Below are positions 55,486-64,000 of a stretch of DNA of 64,000 nucleotides, one piece after another. How positions within the stretch are numbered: position 1 is the stretch's first letter; each line of letters begins with the position of its first letter. Location of the stretch: positions 17,425-81,424 of the forward strand of contig CAIWXQ010000006.1 of NCBI GenBank assembly GCA_903916675.1, given 5' to 3'. Source of the DNA: an uncultured bacterium (GTDB lineage: Bacteria; Verrucomicrobiota; Kiritimatiellia; RFP12; CAIWXQ01). The notes beneath the pieces were generated by a model. It saw only the letters and a list, made by a program, of their open reading frames with translations, was not told where the DNA came from and made no database searches. Both the position numbers and the translations under genes were made by a program.

Positions 55486-57651
55486 TCACCTGGCCCCACG
55501 TCTTCTTTCGTCTCTGGCCCAGAGATACCAGACGAGCACGATCGTACCCAGCCCCAGCGTCATGAAGGCCGTCTGCCAGATCCAGATGTACTGCCACCGG
55601 GGAACCCGGATCGTAATCGTGCCGCCATGGCCCGCATGGCCGAGGTAGAACCACTTGCCCCGGTCAGCGCCCGGCAGGACCGCAACCCGGTCGGCGCCCG
55701 CCGGATCCAGCTGGTAGTAGTTCTTGTTTTCCTTCTCGAGATTCAGCGTGCGCTGCATGATGATCGCCGAAATCAGGCGCTCGAACGAATTGGTCCGGAT
55801 CGATCCTTCCGCCTCCAGCATCTGGCCGGGCGTCCGCCCGGCCACGGCAACCACTTCCTGTTTCCACTGGGTCCGCTCGCGGGTCAGCTTCACGGCCTCG
55901 CCGGGTTTCAGGCAGAGGATGTCCTGCGCCGTCGAAGCCAGGAACCATGCGCCAGCCAGCGGCAGCACGATGCGGACGGCGCTCCGGACCAGGCCGTTGG
56001 CAGACATCAACTGCCCCATCTTCTCCTTGTCCATGACCTGCAGCTGCGCCGTCATGGCAACCGTCTCCCAGACCACCCAGAGCGGAACGTTGAGCAGCAT
56101 GATCACGGCGTACGAGGTGAAATCATGAATGTAGTAGCCGATGAATGTCGCGGGCAGATAGAGCACCGTGCAATAAGTCAGGACCGGAAGCGGCTTGAAG
56201 CGGTCGATGAGCATGCCGGCTGGATACATCAGCACCATTGTGATCAAGCCGGACCAGGTCGAGACCCGCCCCATGTCCGCGACTGTGAGCCCGGCGTTCT
56301 CCAGGAAAAAGAAGGTGCGCCAGAGCATGCAGGCGTTGGACACCGCCCAGACAAGCGTGAACAGGAAGAAGGCGAGGTAGACCGGCCGCGAGAAGCTCTC
56401 CACAAAATAGTTCCGGATCTGCATCCAGACCGGCGGACGCCGGCCCTCCGGCTCGTCCTCCGGCGGCGGGTACTGCCCCTCCTTCACCTTCAGGCACATC
56501 AGGGTGACTCCGACGATGAAGAAAGCGGCCGTCCAGATGTAGATCGCAGTGACGTGCGTTTCAGCGTATTTGAACACGAACGCGTTGAAAATAATGCCGG
56601 CCAGCGTGCCGATGAGCCGGAACAGCGCATAGAACCGGCCCATCACTTCCTGCGGGACGACATCGACGAACAACGGGTAATAGACGGTTCCGACGAAATC
56701 ATAAAAAAACCAGAACCCCACGATGATCGCGCCAACCACCCCTGTGGCCACCACCGACGGATCGATCCGCAAAGCGACCACCAGCGAACTCGTTTCCACA
56801 GCGCTCTTGATCGGGCCGGCAAACCCCATCAGAACCAGGAATAGCGCCGCCAGCGGCGCGGTCACGACCATGTACGGAATCCGGCGCCCCCACCGGCTGC
56901 GCAGGCGATCGCTCCGGTAGCCGACTGCGGGCGCCACGATCGAGCCGAGCGCGCTCGGAATCGTGCCCGCCAGGATGGCCATGGATGCCACGCCGAAGCC
57001 GAGGTTGTGAAGCTGGATCGGAAGCACAGAGAAAACCACGTTGCTCTGCAGGAAGGCGAAGAAGAAATCGCCCCACAAAATCCAGACGAAGACGTTCATC
57101 AGGCCGCGGTTGTCGTAGACCAGCGTGCCGACCCGATACTCGCCGCCGCGAGGGAACTCAAGGAAGAATACCGTCGCGGCCGACAGCATGGCCGCAAGAT
57201 ACGCACCTGCCACAAACCACATGCCGTGCAGGAACACGACTGCGCCGGTTTTGCGTATTTCCAGATCCGCCGCATCGCTCATCAGGATTCCGACGCAGAT
57301 GATCCCGAGCACGCCGATCCCGAGTTCGATTTTTTCGAAGATTTTCTTCTTCGCTTCCGACCCGAATAGCCGGATGACGACAGCCAGCGTGCCAATGGCC
57401 GCAAATGCGCACATGCCGGCGATTGTCAGCCACCAGGCGCTGAGCAGTTCGTTCACGAGCTGCGCCTGGGCCGGATCCGCAAAGATGGACCCTTTGAACA
57501 GCAGATCGATGCCCGAGTAGACCGCGGGTGCCGCTCCCGCAAAATGAATCCGGGCAAATGGCAGGAACATGGCCGCGGCTGCGGCAAGGAATGCCAAAGG
57601 CGTCACGACGTCGCAGAAGCGGACGATCGCTTTTCTGGTTTCCGCCGGCAT
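55486..57651 (-). CDS. MFS transporter with extended N terminus and a C-terminal extra loop
   Basis: The 721-residue membrane protein carries MFS features: DFFFAFLQSNVVFSVLPIQL, the loop motif GYRSDRLRSRWGRRIPYMV (D-R-x-x-R-x-G-R-R, like GPH/SLC45 sugar transporters), and a second half starting YLAFFLFTLVWAVSNACML. The first about 180 residues contain four additional membrane helices. A loop of about 80 residues (CLKPGEAVKLTRERTQWKQE onward) lies before the last helix. Related proteins import sugars. The next gene upstream encodes a sugar isomerase-like protein, which supports that. GGAGGTGTG precedes the ATG at 57651. Confidence 0.82.
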   Translation of the reverse strand: MPAETRKAIVRFCDVVTPLAFLAAAAAMFLPFARIHFAGAAPAVYSGIDLLFKGSIFADPAQAQLVNELLSAWWLTIAGMCAFAAIGTLAVVIRLFGSEAKKKIFEKIELGIGVLGIICVGILMSDAADLEIRKTGAVVFLHGMWFVAGAYLAAMLSAATVFFLEFPRGGEYRVGTLVYDNRGLMNVFVWILWGDFFFAFLQSNVVFSVLPIQLHNLGFGVASMAILAGTIPSALGSIVAPAVGYRSDRLRSRWGRRIPYMVVTAPLAALFLVLMGFAGPIKSAVETSSLVVALRIDPSVVATGVVGAIIVGFWFFYDFVGTVYYPLFVDVVPQEVMGRFYALFRLIGTLAGIIFNAFVFKYAETHVTAIYIWTAAFFIVGVTLMCLKVKEGQYPPPEDEPEGRRPPVWMQIRNYFVESFSRPVYLAFFLFTLVWAVSNACMLWRTFFFLENAGLTVADMGRVSTWSGLITMVLMYPAGMLIDRFKPLPVLTYCTVLYLPATFIGYYIHDFTSYAVIMLLNVPLWVVWETVAMTAQLQVMDKEKMGQLMSANGLVRSAVRIVLPLAGAWFLASTAQDILCLKPGEAVKLTRERTQWKQEVVAVAGRTPGQMLEAEGSIRTNSFERLISAIIMQRTLNLEKENKNYYQLDPAGADRVAVLPGADRGKWFYLGHAGHGGTITIRVPRWQYIWIWQTAFMTLGLGTIVLVWYLWARDERRRGAR

Positions 57652-57695
57652 CACACCTCCGCGGGCAGGATCAGAAACGTTGGCGACGCGGCCGG

Positions 57696-58559
57696 CTACG
57701 CGATCAGGCTGCGCAGCAGTTCTGCGGCCATCTTCAGGCGCTGGTGAGTGGCGCGGTCGTGCGTGTGCCCTTCCTCGACCAGCCAGCCGTCGAAACCGTG
57801 CGTCTTGAGGTGGCCGACCATCGCGGCCCAGTCGACGCAGCCGTTCTCCAGGTCCACTGCCTCGCACTTCCAGCGCGTGATGCCGTTCTCCGTCGTGTCC
57901 GGAACCCATCGGGCGTTCTTGACATGCACCTCGGCCAGGTACGGCCCGAGCACGTTCAGCGCCACCTGGGGCGCCTCCCATCCCTCGTAGACCATGTTGC
58001 CCGGGTCGAACAGCACGCCCACGTCTTCCGGCGGGATTCCCTTGAGGATCGCCATCACGCCGGAAGCACTGGCGCAGATGCCGCCTGCGTGTAGTTCAAT
58101 GCAGGGACGCACGCCGACCTTCTTTGCCTCGCTGACAAGCTCCCGGTACGCACTCCGGCAGCGGTCGAGGTAGGCGTTGACGTCAAATTTCGCCTCCTTC
58201 GGCAGGGGAAGGACGCCGATGCGCACGTTCCGGATGCCGGCCCGGCTGCAAGCTTTGACCATGGACACGGCGCGAGGCATGTCCGCCGTGCCGGCGTAGC
58301 TCGCGACCGAGGAGATCTGCAGGCCGATGCTCGTGGCCGGCGCCAGCACCCCCTTCGGGTCCGCAAAGAAGGCCTCCTCCGGGATGCCGCACTTGTTGTT
58401 GCCCCACGGGTTGAATGGCTTGGCAGGGTCAAACGCAGCCAAGGCAGCCGGCACGATGCGCGGCTGCACACCGTCAAACCCCAGCGCCTTGATTAACTGG
58501 CAGGCCTCAACAAATGTGTATTCGGGTGTGAAGGTCGTGAATGCGCCTAGTTTCATCAT
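57696..58559 (-). CDS. Sugar phosphate isomerase/epimerase-like TIM-barrel protein
   Basis: The 287-residue protein follows the xylose isomerase-like/AP endonuclease 2 fold. It begins KLGAFTTFTPEYTFVEACQL and continues GIRNVRIGVLPLPKE, VRPCIELHAGG (metal Glu/His), VGVLFDPGNMVYEG (metal Asp) and AEVHVKNARWVPD (metal His). It likely isomerises or epimerises a sugar or inositol. AAGG lies about 10 bases before the ATG at 58559. It precedes the MFS gene by 44 bases on the same strand, so both are probably co-transcribed. Confidence 0.83.
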   Translation of the reverse strand: MMKLGAFTTFTPEYTFVEACQLIKALGFDGVQPRIVPAALAAFDPAKPFNPWGNNKCGIPEEAFFADPKGVLAPATSIGLQISSVASYAGTADMPRAVSMVKACSRAGIRNVRIGVLPLPKEAKFDVNAYLDRCRSAYRELVSEAKKVGVRPCIELHAGGICASASGVMAILKGIPPEDVGVLFDPGNMVYEGWEAPQVALNVLGPYLAEVHVKNARWVPDTTENGITRWKCEAVDLENGCVDWAAMVGHLKTHGFDGWLVEEGHTHDRATHQRLKMAAELLRSLIA

Positions 58560-58739
58560 GTTCGTGTTACCTTCCCCTCTTGTTGCGCCGATAGGGCTAG
58601 GACAGCTCCCCCGCAACGTGCTGTATTGTCGTGGTTGCCAGCGAGAGAAAAGTAACCGACCGGCAGGCCAGCGTCAAACGTTTCCGGCCTCCCAAGTGCC
58701 TGCGCAATTCTTGCTGCAGCACAATCCGCACATATGCTA

Positions 58740-58870
58740 GCATTATTAGCTAGTAGCAGGCGGCGGAGGGCAGCATGACAGAGAGCATGAAGCCACGCAC
58801 AACACTAATTCATGAACCTGGTCGGGGGCGAAGCGGCGGCAGCCTCCTAGCCGCCGCCTTGGCGTAACAG
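58740..58870. other. Gap before the giant protein gene, with hairpins
   Basis: The 413-base gap 58560-58972 contains CTAGCATTATTAGCTAG near 58738 (an inverted CTAG word) and GGCGGCAGCCTCCTAGCCGCC near 58834, a 6-base GC stem. No gene and no convincing promoter are seen. Confidence 0.35.
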
Positions 58871-58972
58871 GACGGGGCCCCGCTGGGCGACACAGCTTAC
58901 GATCAAACCGGCCATCTGGGTGTTGCCTACACTATGCCGACATGCTGTTAGGCGTTTCAGGAGCGCAATGCA

Positions 58973-61900
58973 ATGTGCAGAAACAAACAGTTGTCTTTGC
59001 GATATGTGATCGCGCTGCTTGCCGCACTGTGGTGGTCGGCAGGTGCGATAGCCGAGACGCCGCCGGTGGTCAGTTCGTCCACGAACTACACCCATGTCGG
59101 CGGTTATATTATTCCTCTCGCGATGACCTCGTACACCACGTGGACTGGAAACGTAACCACGCTGATTTACACCGACCTCACCGATCCCGTGCATGGTTCT
59201 CTTTGGGACTGGGATTCTTCCGGCCAGGTGGAGGAATATGATTGCGACTCTACCGGGTTTATCGGCACGGATTCGTTCCAATGGTGCGCCGCCAATGGAA
59301 ACCTGACATCCGACGTGGCCACTTGCTTCATCATCACCACCAACTGCGTGCCGGTGGCGCGTAATGGGGCCATGACCGTAACATACGCGGCGATGGTGCG
59401 GCTGTTTTTGTCCTACAACCATCCCGACCAAAATCAGGTGCAGACATTTATGTTTCCGACTTTGCCGGCACACGGAACCCTGCAGCCGGATCCGGATTGG
59501 GGCCCTTGGGGCGGTTATGATTATTACCCCAATACAAATTTATCGATTGGTGGAACCGACTCGTTTGTCTGGCAAATGAGCGACGGCATCTCCACCTCGG
59601 CGACAGCGGTTTACAACATCACTCTGACGCCCTACATTGCTCCGGCTGCCAATGCGCAGAACCTGACTTTTGGCGAGAACTCCACCACGAACCGCATTAA
59701 CTTGTCCTATTCGGTGCATGGCGCCTCGACGATCATCTTTACCCTAGGCGCGGTGCCCGCGCACGGAACGCTGTCGAACAGCTTCTCGGGAACACTACAG
59801 GCCGGCAGCGCGCTGACCAATACCGCCGTCGTGTACTACACGCCTACGGTCGGCTACACCGGCGTGGACTCGTTTGTCTGGAACATCTTCGACGGGGTCA
59901 CTACCTCCGCCACGGCGACGGCCACGATCACCATCAGCCAGCACCCGCCGGTGATTAACAATCCATCCGCCTCCCTGACCTGCCTGCGGAACAGCACCAA
60001 CAATCTGTCGTCTTTTCTTGCGTACACGCATGCGGATGTGGGCCAGACGGTGACCTACACGCTGATCCGCGCGCCAACCAACGGCATCCTCCAACTCAAC
60101 GGAACCGGCAGCGCGCTGACGCCTGGAACGTTCTCCTCGCTCAACTGGACGTATGCGCCGAATCCCGGGTTTACTGGCGGCGATAGTTTCACCTGGAGCG
60201 TCAGCGACGGCATGGCAACCGCAACCGGACAGGTCACGATCACGGTAGTGCCGCCACGCACACCGGTCATGCCCGTGTTCAAGTCTGGCGTGAAACTGAT
60301 GGACGGCAACCACACGCTGGCGCTCGGCACGCGGGTCGTGAACGGGCGCAACGACTTTGTCGCTGGCGACGCAAGCAACACGGATAGCCACAACAACAAT
60401 CAGGTGGCGGCGGCGCCGGAGCTGGTTGACTGGGATAACGACGGCCTGATGGACATGCTGGTTGGACAGGCGGATGGGCGGATTGCGCTCTTTCTCAACC
60501 ATGGGACGCGAGGCCATCCAGTGTTCAACGGCTACACTTACCTGACGACTTCCAACGGCAAGCCGATCTGGAGCTGGCCGGGCGGTTGCATTTGCACCGG
60601 CAGTAAGCCCGAGGCACCGGCGCCGCGTATGGTGGACTGGAACAACGACGGCAAAAAGGATCTGATTCTCGGCGAATGGGGCGGTGTGAATGGCGTCAAT
60701 CTGTTTGTCTTTTTCAATGTCGGCACGGACGACAATCCGGTCTTCGACGCCAAGATGTGCTGCCGGCTACATTCGGCAAGTGGAGTGTACGACGATGACT
60801 ATCCGACGATGCTGCCCTTTGTTGCCGACTTGAACGGGGACGGCATCCCGGACCTGCTTTCCGGGAATGGCGTTTACTTCTCCCAAAGCTTGACCCATGG
60901 CAATACAGGGGCTGTCATCAATGTGTATTACGCCACAAAGAGCGATCACAGCCCGCAAAGCTTTTATAATGTGCAAGGCAACTCGGAATGTTTCAACTGG
61001 GACGAATATCAGCCTTCCGACAGTTTCCAGAGCCTCCAGCCGTCGCTGACCCTCTCGAATTCCTGCCCAAATGGGGCCCGCAAGAGCGTGGTGGCTGCGG
61101 ATTGGACCGGCGAGAATGGGGTAAAAGATTTGATTGTCGGAACGCAGGATGGCTCTTTGTGGTACTCGCCGAATATGGGCACCGTTAATCTTCCGACCTT
61201 CACCAACTATGTGCATCTCGCGGCAGGTGGATCGAATGCTTTTGTTGGCGTCAGCGCGAACCTGAACAAAATTGATATCAACGGCCTCACGTTGAACGAG
61301 GCGCGACTGTCGGTCGGCGACCTGGACGGCGATGGCTTGCCGGACCTGGTGGTGGGCGACAACTTCGGCCACATCACCGTCTATTACCAATATAATCCCA
61401 ACCCGGTTGCGATTGACCAGAACGTGCTGGTGATGCCTGATCATCCCAAAGCCATCACACTTGCGGCTAAGGTGGACAGTGGTCACGCCGTGGCCTTCAA
61501 TGTCGTCTCCAACGCAATCCATGGCTGGCTCACCGGCACAGCGCCGAGCCTGACCTACACGCCAAATCCCGGCTACACCGGCACAGACCGATTCTGCTTC
61601 CAGGTCAACGACGGCCCCACCAACAGCCGTGTGGCCACGGTCTGGATCACGGTGCGGCCGCATGCGCCAGTGGCGCAGTGGACTTCGCCGGTGACGTTGA
61701 GTTCGACCGCGATTCTCAGTACGAACACGCCCACGGCTTTGCCGCTGACTGCCACGGACGATGGGGATGAGCCGCTGACTTACAGCGTGGTGACGCCGCC
61801 GTCGCACGGGACGTATACGATCTCGTCGAATGTGGTCACATACACGCCGGCCGCTAATTATACGGGTCCGGACAGCTTCACCTACAAGGCGAATGACGGC

Positions 61901-64000
61901 TTCCTGGACTCCAACGTAACGACCGTGAATCTTGACGTCTGCGTAAAGGCGGTCAATTTTCAGCCTGCCTCTGTGGCGGCTCTGGCCGGCTACCTGGCTG
62001 ACACCGGCGCACTCTACAGCGTGTCGCGCAGCTACGGGTGGAACGACACGAACCACACGATGGTTGTCCTCAATTCCAATCCCGACCCGCGCATGGACAC
62101 CTTTGCCTCTGCCTCGGCAACCAACGCTTCCACGTGGACCTGCGACCTGCCCTCGAACGGGACCTATTACGTTTCGTTTGCCTGCGGGTTCTGGGGCAGC
62201 ACGCCGACCATTGGCCTGTTCCAGGACCTGGTTTCCCTGCAGGGCGTCGTGGTCATGACCAACCCCGCGTCCTCCTCCGGCAACGGTTCTGCTCCATCGC
62301 CGAACTTCTTCTACGCCGGGCAGATTCCAGTGACCGTTACCAATGGTCAGTTGACACTGCAAGCCGGCGGCGGAACGTATCCGACCCGTTTGGATTATGT
62401 CGAGATCCGGAACACGTATCGGCCCGCTGGCGCAGCCACGTTTGTGGGGGAAGACGACACCACGCAGGGCTCGTGGCGAGGGCAGTATGGGGCGGACGGC
62501 TACGCGCTGGCCACAGGATTGTTATGCCCGGCCGGTGTCGATCTGCAGACGACGATCATCAGGCGGTGGGACGCTTCCTTCTTCAACCTGCTCAATCTTC
62601 CATCGTATCTCCTGATGTCCGGCGTGGCGGTGGACGGGTTCCGGTTCTGCGACCGGGGCGGCGGCACCAGTGGCGGCACAGGCGTGTGGGGCTTCCCGAC
62701 GCCGGATACCCGGGCCTTGCAGTATCCGACGCTGGCTGATGACCACCGCATGGCGGTCTACTGGGCGGCCAGCGCGGGCAAAAGTTATTCCAACGATTTG
62801 AATTTCACAGATGGCCAGATGCATCGCGTGGCCATGTACAGCCTGGGTTGGAATTCAGGCAATGATTCCTGGGTACAACGGGTTGACGTGGTTGACGCGG
62901 GAGATGGCACGTTGCTGGACTCCCGGACACTCTCGCATTTTGTGAACGGCAAGTGGCTGGTGTGGGATCTGCAGGGGCATGTGAAGATCAAGGTGACGGC
63001 CGTTACCGGCGGTGCGGCGGTGTGCGGGCTCTTCTTTGGAAGCGTGGCCGCGCCCTCCATTGTGGTGCAGCCGCTGGATGTGGCGGTCCGGACGGGGCAG
63101 TACGCAGTCTTTGCCGTCATCGCGGATGGGAACCCCTCATCCTACCAGTGGCAGCGGTCTGCCGATGGCGGCGTGACCTGGGCCAATGTGCCGGGCGCAA
63201 CGGATGACGCCTATTCCTTCCCAACCACCCTGGCCGACAACGCGGCGCAGTTCCGGTGCGTGGTAGCGAACGCATCTGGCAGCGCGAGTTCCGATGCGGC
63301 GCTGTTGACGGTCAATGGCGCATTGCCCAAGGCTCCAGTAATTACCAGTCCGTTGCTCGTGTCCTGTACGATAGACGACTATTTCACATACCAGATCACG
63401 GCTATAAACAACCCCACCTGGTTCGACTCCTGGATGCCCCCGGCGACTTTTTCGTTCGATTCCTCGGCTGGGATTATTACGTCATCCCAGATTGCATTCT
63501 GGGTCGGCACCTTCAACCAGGGGTTCTCTGAGTACACCGGCACAGTCACTATTCCGATCACGGCCGGAAACGATGGCGGCCTGGATGATCAAATCCTCAC
63601 CATCATTGTCAACCCGGCGAACGCGCCGGTGATCAACAGCCCGCTGACAGCCACAGCCAAAGTCGGTTCGCCGTTCTCGTACCAGATCACCGCGTCCTGT
63701 TCACCCACCACTTACGGCGTCAGTGGCCTGCCGACCGGGCTTACGTATAACGCTTCCTCCGGTCTGATCTCCGGCACGCCGCTGGCCAACGCCGTTGGCA
63801 CGTCCTGCGTGCAGCTCAGAGCCAAGAACGCCAATGGCACGGGGTACGCCTATCTCTATCTGGCAGCCAGCGGCCCACCGGCGTTCCAGACGCAGTCGGC
63901 TGACAGCATTGTAGTCGTTGGCCAGCCGGCCTCGTTCACGCCGGTTGTTTCCGGAGACACCCCCATCTCGTTCCAATGGACATTCAACGGCACCAACATC
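58973..64000 (+). CDS. Giant secreted Ig/cadherin-like and FG-GAP surface protein (runs past right edge)
   Basis: From the ATG at 58973 (AGGAG 8 bases before) the frame is open to base 64000, at least 1676 residues with no stop. A signal peptide (LLAALWWSAGAIA) starts it. Cadherin-like modules ending in TDSFVWQMSDG, VDSFVWNIFDG and GDSFTWSVSDG follow. FG-GAP-like motifs (DWDNDGLMDMLVG, DLNGDGIPDLLSG, DLDGDGLPDLVVG) form a probable propeller near residues 480-800. More cadherin-like modules (TDRFCFQVNDG, PDSFTYKANDG), a jelly-roll-like part, an Ig domain (PSSYQWQRSADGG, QFRCVVANASG) and He_PIG-type modules (YGVSGLPTGLTYNASSGLIS) come after. It is probably a cell-surface adhesin or glycan-binding protein. 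Confidence 0.85.
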   Translation, partial: MCRNKQLSLRYVIALLAALWWSAGAIAETPPVVSSSTNYTHVGGYIIPLAMTSYTTWTGNVTTLIYTDLTDPVHGSLWDWDSSGQVEEYDCDSTGFIGTDSFQWCAANGNLTSDVATCFIITTNCVPVARNGAMTVTYAAMVRLFLSYNHPDQNQVQTFMFPTLPAHGTLQPDPDWGPWGGYDYYPNTNLSIGGTDSFVWQMSDGISTSATAVYNITLTPYIAPAANAQNLTFGENSTTNRINLSYSVHGASTIIFTLGAVPAHGTLSNSFSGTLQAGSALTNTAVVYYTPTVGYTGVDSFVWNIFDGVTTSATATATITISQHPPVINNPSASLTCLRNSTNNLSSFLAYTHADVGQTVTYTLIRAPTNGILQLNGTGSALTPGTFSSLNWTYAPNPGFTGGDSFTWSVSDGMATATGQVTITVVPPRTPVMPVFKSGVKLMDGNHTLALGTRVVNGRNDFVAGDASNTDSHNNNQVAAAPELVDWDNDGLMDMLVGQADGRIALFLNHGTRGHPVFNGYTYLTTSNGKPIWSWPGGCICTGSKPEAPAPRMVDWNNDGKKDLILGEWGGVNGVNLFVFFNVGTDDNPVFDAKMCCRLHSASGVYDDDYPTMLPFVADLNGDGIPDLLSGNGVYFSQSLTHGNTGAVINVYYATKSDHSPQSFYNVQGNSECFNWDEYQPSDSFQSLQPSLTLSNSCPNGARKSVVAADWTGENGVKDLIVGTQDGSLWYSPNMGTVNLPTFTNYVHLAAGGSNAFVGVSANLNKIDINGLTLNEARLSVGDLDGDGLPDLVVGDNFGHITVYYQYNPNPVAIDQNVLVMPDHPKAITLAAKVDSGHAVAFNVVSNAIHGWLTGTAPSLTYTPNPGYTGTDRFCFQVNDGPTNSRVATVWITVRPHAPVAQWTSPVTLSSTAILSTNTPTALPLTATDDGDEPLTYSVVTPPSHGTYTISSNVVTYTPAANYTGPDSFTYKANDGFLDSNVTTVNLDVCVKAVNFQPASVAALAGYLADTGALYSVSRSYGWNDTNHTMVVLNSNPDPRMDTFASASATNASTWTCDLPSNGTYYVSFACGFWGSTPTIGLFQDLVSLQGVVVMTNPASSSGNGSAPSPNFFYAGQIPVTVTNGQLTLQAGGGTYPTRLDYVEIRNTYRPAGAATFVGEDDTTQGSWRGQYGADGYALATGLLCPAGVDLQTTIIRRWDASFFNLLNLPSYLLMSGVAVDGFRFCDRGGGTSGGTGVWGFPTPDTRALQYPTLADDHRMAVYWAASAGKSYSNDLNFTDGQMHRVAMYSLGWNSGNDSWVQRVDVVDAGDGTLLDSRTLSHFVNGKWLVWDLQGHVKIKVTAVTGGAAVCGLFFGSVAAPSIVVQPLDVAVRTGQYAVFAVIADGNPSSYQWQRSADGGVTWANVPGATDDAYSFPTTLADNAAQFRCVVANASGSASSDAALLTVNGALPKAPVITSPLLVSCTIDDYFTYQITAINNPTWFDSWMPPATFSFDSSAGIITSSQIAFWVGTFNQGFSEYTGTVTIPITAGNDGGLDDQILTIIVNPANAPVINSPLTATAKVGSPFSYQITASCSPTTYGVSGLPTGLTYNASSGLISGTPLANAVGTSCVQLRAKNANGTGYAYLYLAASGPPAFQTQSADSIVVVGQPASFTPVVSGDTPISFQWTFNGTNI

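Noticed and set aside
60767..62362. 531-codon open frame on the minus strand
   Set aside because: It lies antisense to the giant surface protein, whose domain motifs run continuously on the plus strand.

Overview
The window is GC-rich bacterial DNA from a Gram-negative organism (TonB/ExbB/ExbD, a TonB-dependent receptor, an LpxL-type acyltransferase). The gene mix points to the PVC group, most likely Kiritimatiellota, Lentisphaerota or Verrucomicrobiota. Pointers are a Minf_1886-family protein, a Cys-type sulfatase, a XylR-like AraC regulator, secreted FG-GAP and SUMF1-like proteins, an autotransporter-like strand-repeat protein, a very large Ig/cadherin-like surface protein, and many word-like intergenic inverted repeats. 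The phylum is an inference from gene content; no marker phylogeny could be run.

Layout. 1-390: start of prmC, minus strand, cut by the left edge. 647-8428: a cobalamin uptake operon on the minus strand. It reads adenosylcobalamin riboswitch, btuB-type receptor, exbB, exbD, tonB, btuF-like binding lipoprotein, btuC-like permease, btuD-like ATPase. 8469-17165: housekeeping genes (VOC protein, glycosyltransferase, nitronate monooxygenase-like enzyme, EVE-like domain protein, hexose-6-phosphate mutarotase, Minf_1886 protein, GYF membrane protein, pyrD and pyrK). 17500-43266: a carbohydrate-oriented accessory region. It holds two copies of a three-gene secreted cassette (A: about 960-residue glycosidase-like protein; B: FG-GAP protein; C: SUMF1-like protein) facing each other. 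Also here are an SGNH hydrolase, an alpha/beta esterase, a TPP enzyme, a XylR-like regulator, a sulfatase, a strand-repeat protein split by an in-frame stop, another glycosidase-like protein and an aldo/keto reductase with iron-sulfur motifs.

43471-58559: an RRM protein with a terminator, an IS110-family element with a candidate bridge-RNA region, an EF-G paralogue, a lipoprotein, a YqfO/NIF3-like protein, an LpxL-type acyltransferase, a Gfo/Idh/MocA oxidoreductase, an M50 protease, guaA, a small Cys-rich protein, a GNAT protein, an MFS transporter and a sugar isomerase-like protein. 58973-64000: a giant secreted multidomain protein that runs off the right edge with no stop codon.

Two features stand out. 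The first is the duplicated A/B/C cassette, which behaves like a paralogous module of secreted proteins next to sulfatase and esterase genes and whose function is unknown. The second is the set of at least seven intergenic inverted-repeat families, with copies that repeatedly run into the first or last codons of neighbouring genes and supply start or stop codons.
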